Shown one piece after another: positions 5,610-6,774 of a stretch of DNA of 6,774 nucleotides. The translations under genes and the position numbers were made by a program. Numbering within the stretch: position 1 is the first letter of the stretch; every line of letters starts with the position of its first letter. Under the pieces are notes generated by a model. It searched no databases. It was not told the DNA's origin and saw only the letters and a program-made list of their open reading frames with translations. Source of the stretch: Peptococcaceae bacterium (GTDB lineage Bacteria > Bacillota > Peptococcia > Peptococcales > Peptococcaceae); contig JAFOFM010000085.1 of NCBI GenBank assembly GCA_017387265.1, positions 1-6,774 of the forward strand, written 5' to 3'.

Positions 5610-6464
5610 TTACTCCTGAAGAGAATGGGCCAGACTCCACTCTTTTAAGATACGGCCATCCCGCAGCAGTGTATGCATTTTTTCTTCATCCGCCTCTGCC
5701 AGCGCATTGCGGTATTCCTGAAGCGACTGAATGATGGTATCTACCTCATAAAGCAGCGCCTTCTGATTCATTAAAAACAGTTCAGTCCACATATCCTCGT
5801 TCAGTTTAGCTACACGGGTCAGGTCTTTAAAACTGCCTGCACTGAACCCGCTTTCATTCCGCATCGTCGGACTCTTAATATACGCACTGGATACCACATG
5901 AGCCAGCTGTGATGTAAACGCAATGTTCTGATCGTGTTCCTGTGGTGTAGTGTACACTACACGTCCGAATTTCAAATCGCGAGCCAGCTGTTCCACGACT
6001 TTCTTTGCTTCATCCGGCACATACGCAGACGGGGTGAAAATAATACTTGCCCCTTTATATAAATCCGGCAGAGAATACGCATAGCCGGAAAATTCACGCC
6101 CCGCCATCGGATGGCAGCCGATAAAAATCACACCGCGTTCTTTTAAAATATCATCCACTTCGTTTACGATACTTTCTTTCACACCGCCGGCATCGATTAC
6201 AATACTTCCCGGGCGAAAATACTGTGCGTTGTCTTTAATAAAACGGATAATTCCCTGCGGATGCAGACAGATAATACTTAAATCCGCCTCACCCAGTTCT
6301 TCCGGAATAATGGCTTTGTCAATCGCATCATCATGCAGTGCCATCTGCACCGATTTGCTGTTTAAATCACGGCCTACCCCTAAACAGGTATGGCTTGTAT
6401 ATGCTTTAATGGCTTTACAGAACGAACCGCCAATTAAACCTAACCCTACGACTGCAATTTTCAT
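5610..6464 (-). CDS. tyrA: Prephenate dehydrogenase (tyrosine biosynthesis)
   Basis: A 284-residue single-domain enzyme that oxidises and decarboxylates prephenate to 4-hydroxyphenylpyruvate in the cytoplasm, the committed step to tyrosine. The N-terminal Rossmann fold shows VVGLGLIGGS at 5-14, and D33 in GRDLNS at the end of the second strand, which suggests NAD+ rather than NADP+. Active-site motifs follow: GCHPMAGRE at 116-124 (H118) and EHDQNIAFTSQLAH at 176-189 with H177 and H189, then AGSFKDLTRVA (209-219) and W226 in the helical dimerisation domain. It lacks both a chorismate mutase domain and a C-terminal ACT domain, so feedback inhibition by tyrosine through ACT is not expected. A GAGGTGA site stands just before the ATG. 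No other aromatic-pathway gene is adjacent in the window; it has its own promoter and only a weak hairpin after it. Confidence 0.95.
   Translation of the reverse strand: MKIAVVGLGLIGGSFCKAIKAYTSHTCLGVGRDLNSKSVQMALHDDAIDKAIIPEELGEADLSIICLHPQGIIRFIKDNAQYFRPGSIVIDAGGVKESIVNEVDDILKERGVIFIGCHPMAGREFSGYAYSLPDLYKGASIIFTPSAYVPDEAKKVVEQLARDLKFGRVVYTTPQEHDQNIAFTSQLAHVVSSAYIKSPTMRNESGFSAGSFKDLTRVAKLNEDMWTELFLMNQKALLYEVDTIIQSLQEYRNALAEADEEKMHTLLRDGRILKEWSLAHSLQE
5945..5962. repeat. Perfect 18-base palindrome inside tyrA
   Basis: GTGTAGTGTACACTACAC reads identically on both strands. It encodes most of R-V-V-Y-T-T at about residues 168-173. No gap or mismatch interrupts it. Function unknown; it may be a binding site or chance. 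Confidence 0.6.
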
Positions 6465-6503
6465 ATCGAATCACCTCAAAAAGAATGTGCTGTTTTTTAT
6501 TTT

Positions 6504-6528
6504 ACGTGGCAGAAAATCTGCCATACGT
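6504..6528 (-). repeat. Leader hairpin between the tyrA promoter and start
   Basis: ACGT plus GGCAGA pair with TCTGCC plus ACGT around a three-base loop, with a two-base AT bulge in one arm: 10 pairs in total. It would be transcribed in the tyrA leader. No T-tract follows in the tyrA direction (A-rich instead), so it is not an intrinsic terminator for this strand. Confidence 0.5.
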
Positions 6529-6540
6529 GTATTACAGTTC

Positions 6541-6569
6541 AGTTTACCTGTTTACTGTCCGCTTGACAA
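6541..6569 (-). promoter_or_regulatory. Predicted promoter of tyrA
   Basis: TTGTCA (6569-6564; 5 of 6) and TAAACT (6546-6541; 4 of 6) are spaced by 17 bases. It lies just downstream of the terminator of the preceding gene, so tyrA starts a new transcript with a leader of about 70 bases. Confidence 0.55.
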
Positions 6570-6581
6570 GAGCTTTTACTC

Positions 6582-6633
6582 AAAATAAAAACGGTCTGCT
6601 CTTCAACACATTCCATGTTGCAGCAAACCGTTT
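6582..6633 (-). terminator. Intrinsic terminator after the right-edge gene
   Basis: On the minus strand AAACGGTTTGCT pairs with AGCAGACCGTTT (12 positions, one wobble), with an inner CAACA-TGTTG helix, then TTTTTATTTT. The T-rich sequence on the other side (TTTATTTTAATATTT) could let it work weakly in the opposite direction. Confidence 0.85.
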
Positions 6634-6649
6634 ATTTTAATATTTCTGC

Positions 6650-6774
6650 TTATGCCTGGCCGTCTTCAAAACCAACCATCAGACCGCCTTTTTCCGCATA
6701 GAAACTGCACAAACCTTTGGTGGTACCGATTTTGATATTGGCATTTGGGAATTCTTTTAACAGAATCTCTCTCA
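6650..6774 (-). CDS. C-terminal end of an unidentified protein, possibly DegV-type (partial)
   Basis: The last 40 codons of a gene running in from the right edge, stop TAA at 6652-6650. The readable end includes NIKIGTTKG followed by LCSFYAEKGGLMVGFEDG. The pattern of a strand, a short Gly-containing turn and a final hydrophobic strand resembles the C-terminus of DegV proteins, where the complete degV in this window has ITQGGPGCIAIQY. The resemblance is weak and from memory, so treat the family call as a guess; that the segment is coding is much safer, since the open frame ends 17 bases before a strong terminator. Confidence 0.6.
   Translation of the reverse strand, partial: REILLKEFPNANIKIGTTKGLCSFYAEKGGLMVGFEDGQA

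Noticed and set aside
548..6588. Numerous plus-strand open frames of 62-119 codons
   Set aside because: All lie opposite recognised genes, or run from one into its flank, have no good ribosome binding sites and show no recognisable domains.

Overview
This 6.8 kb window is ordinary, dense bacterial chromosome with every recognisable gene on the minus strand. The rapZ-yvcK-whiA trio, strong AGGAGG-type ribosome binding sites, A/T-rich promoters and intrinsic terminators with clean T-tracts point to a Bacillota (Firmicutes) species. A Negativicutes or clostridial relative is my guess, but nothing here proves it. I see no mobile element, CRISPR array, tRNA or rRNA, and no gap above 300 bases without a gene.

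Read in the direction of transcription (right to left): (1) the 3' end of a gene at 6650-6774, tentatively a DegV-type protein, closed by a strong terminator; (2) tyrA (prephenate dehydrogenase), with its own predicted promoter and a leader hairpin; (3) a complete degV (fatty-acid-binding protein) with an extended -10 promoter, a pair of direct repeats in its leader and a strong terminator; (4) a compact A24 prepilin peptidase lacking the usual N-terminal methyltransferase domain; (5) the operon rapZ - yvcK - whiA - small membrane protein, with a predicted promoter at 3849-3877 and two tandem terminators at 391-456; (6) feoA and the first four codons of the next gene (probably feoB), behind a separate promoter with operator-like inverted repeats.

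The core of the window is the rapZ-yvcK-whiA operon, which in Bacillota links nucleotide or amino-sugar sensing (RapZ), carbon metabolism and cell-wall precursor control (YvcK) and cell division (WhiA). The flanking genes serve unrelated jobs: tyrosine synthesis, exogenous fatty-acid handling, pilin or pseudopilin maturation, and ferrous iron uptake.

The most interesting points are small-scale. yvcK has no ATG, GTG or TTG at the position fixed by its ribosome binding site; an in-frame ATC stands there. The feoA promoter carries a near-perfect palindrome over its -35 and a second inverted repeat from the -10 into the leader. The degV leader holds two 16-base direct repeats spaced 22 bases apart. 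A perfect 18-base palindrome sits inside tyrA. I found no convincing evidence for a wholly new multi-gene system.
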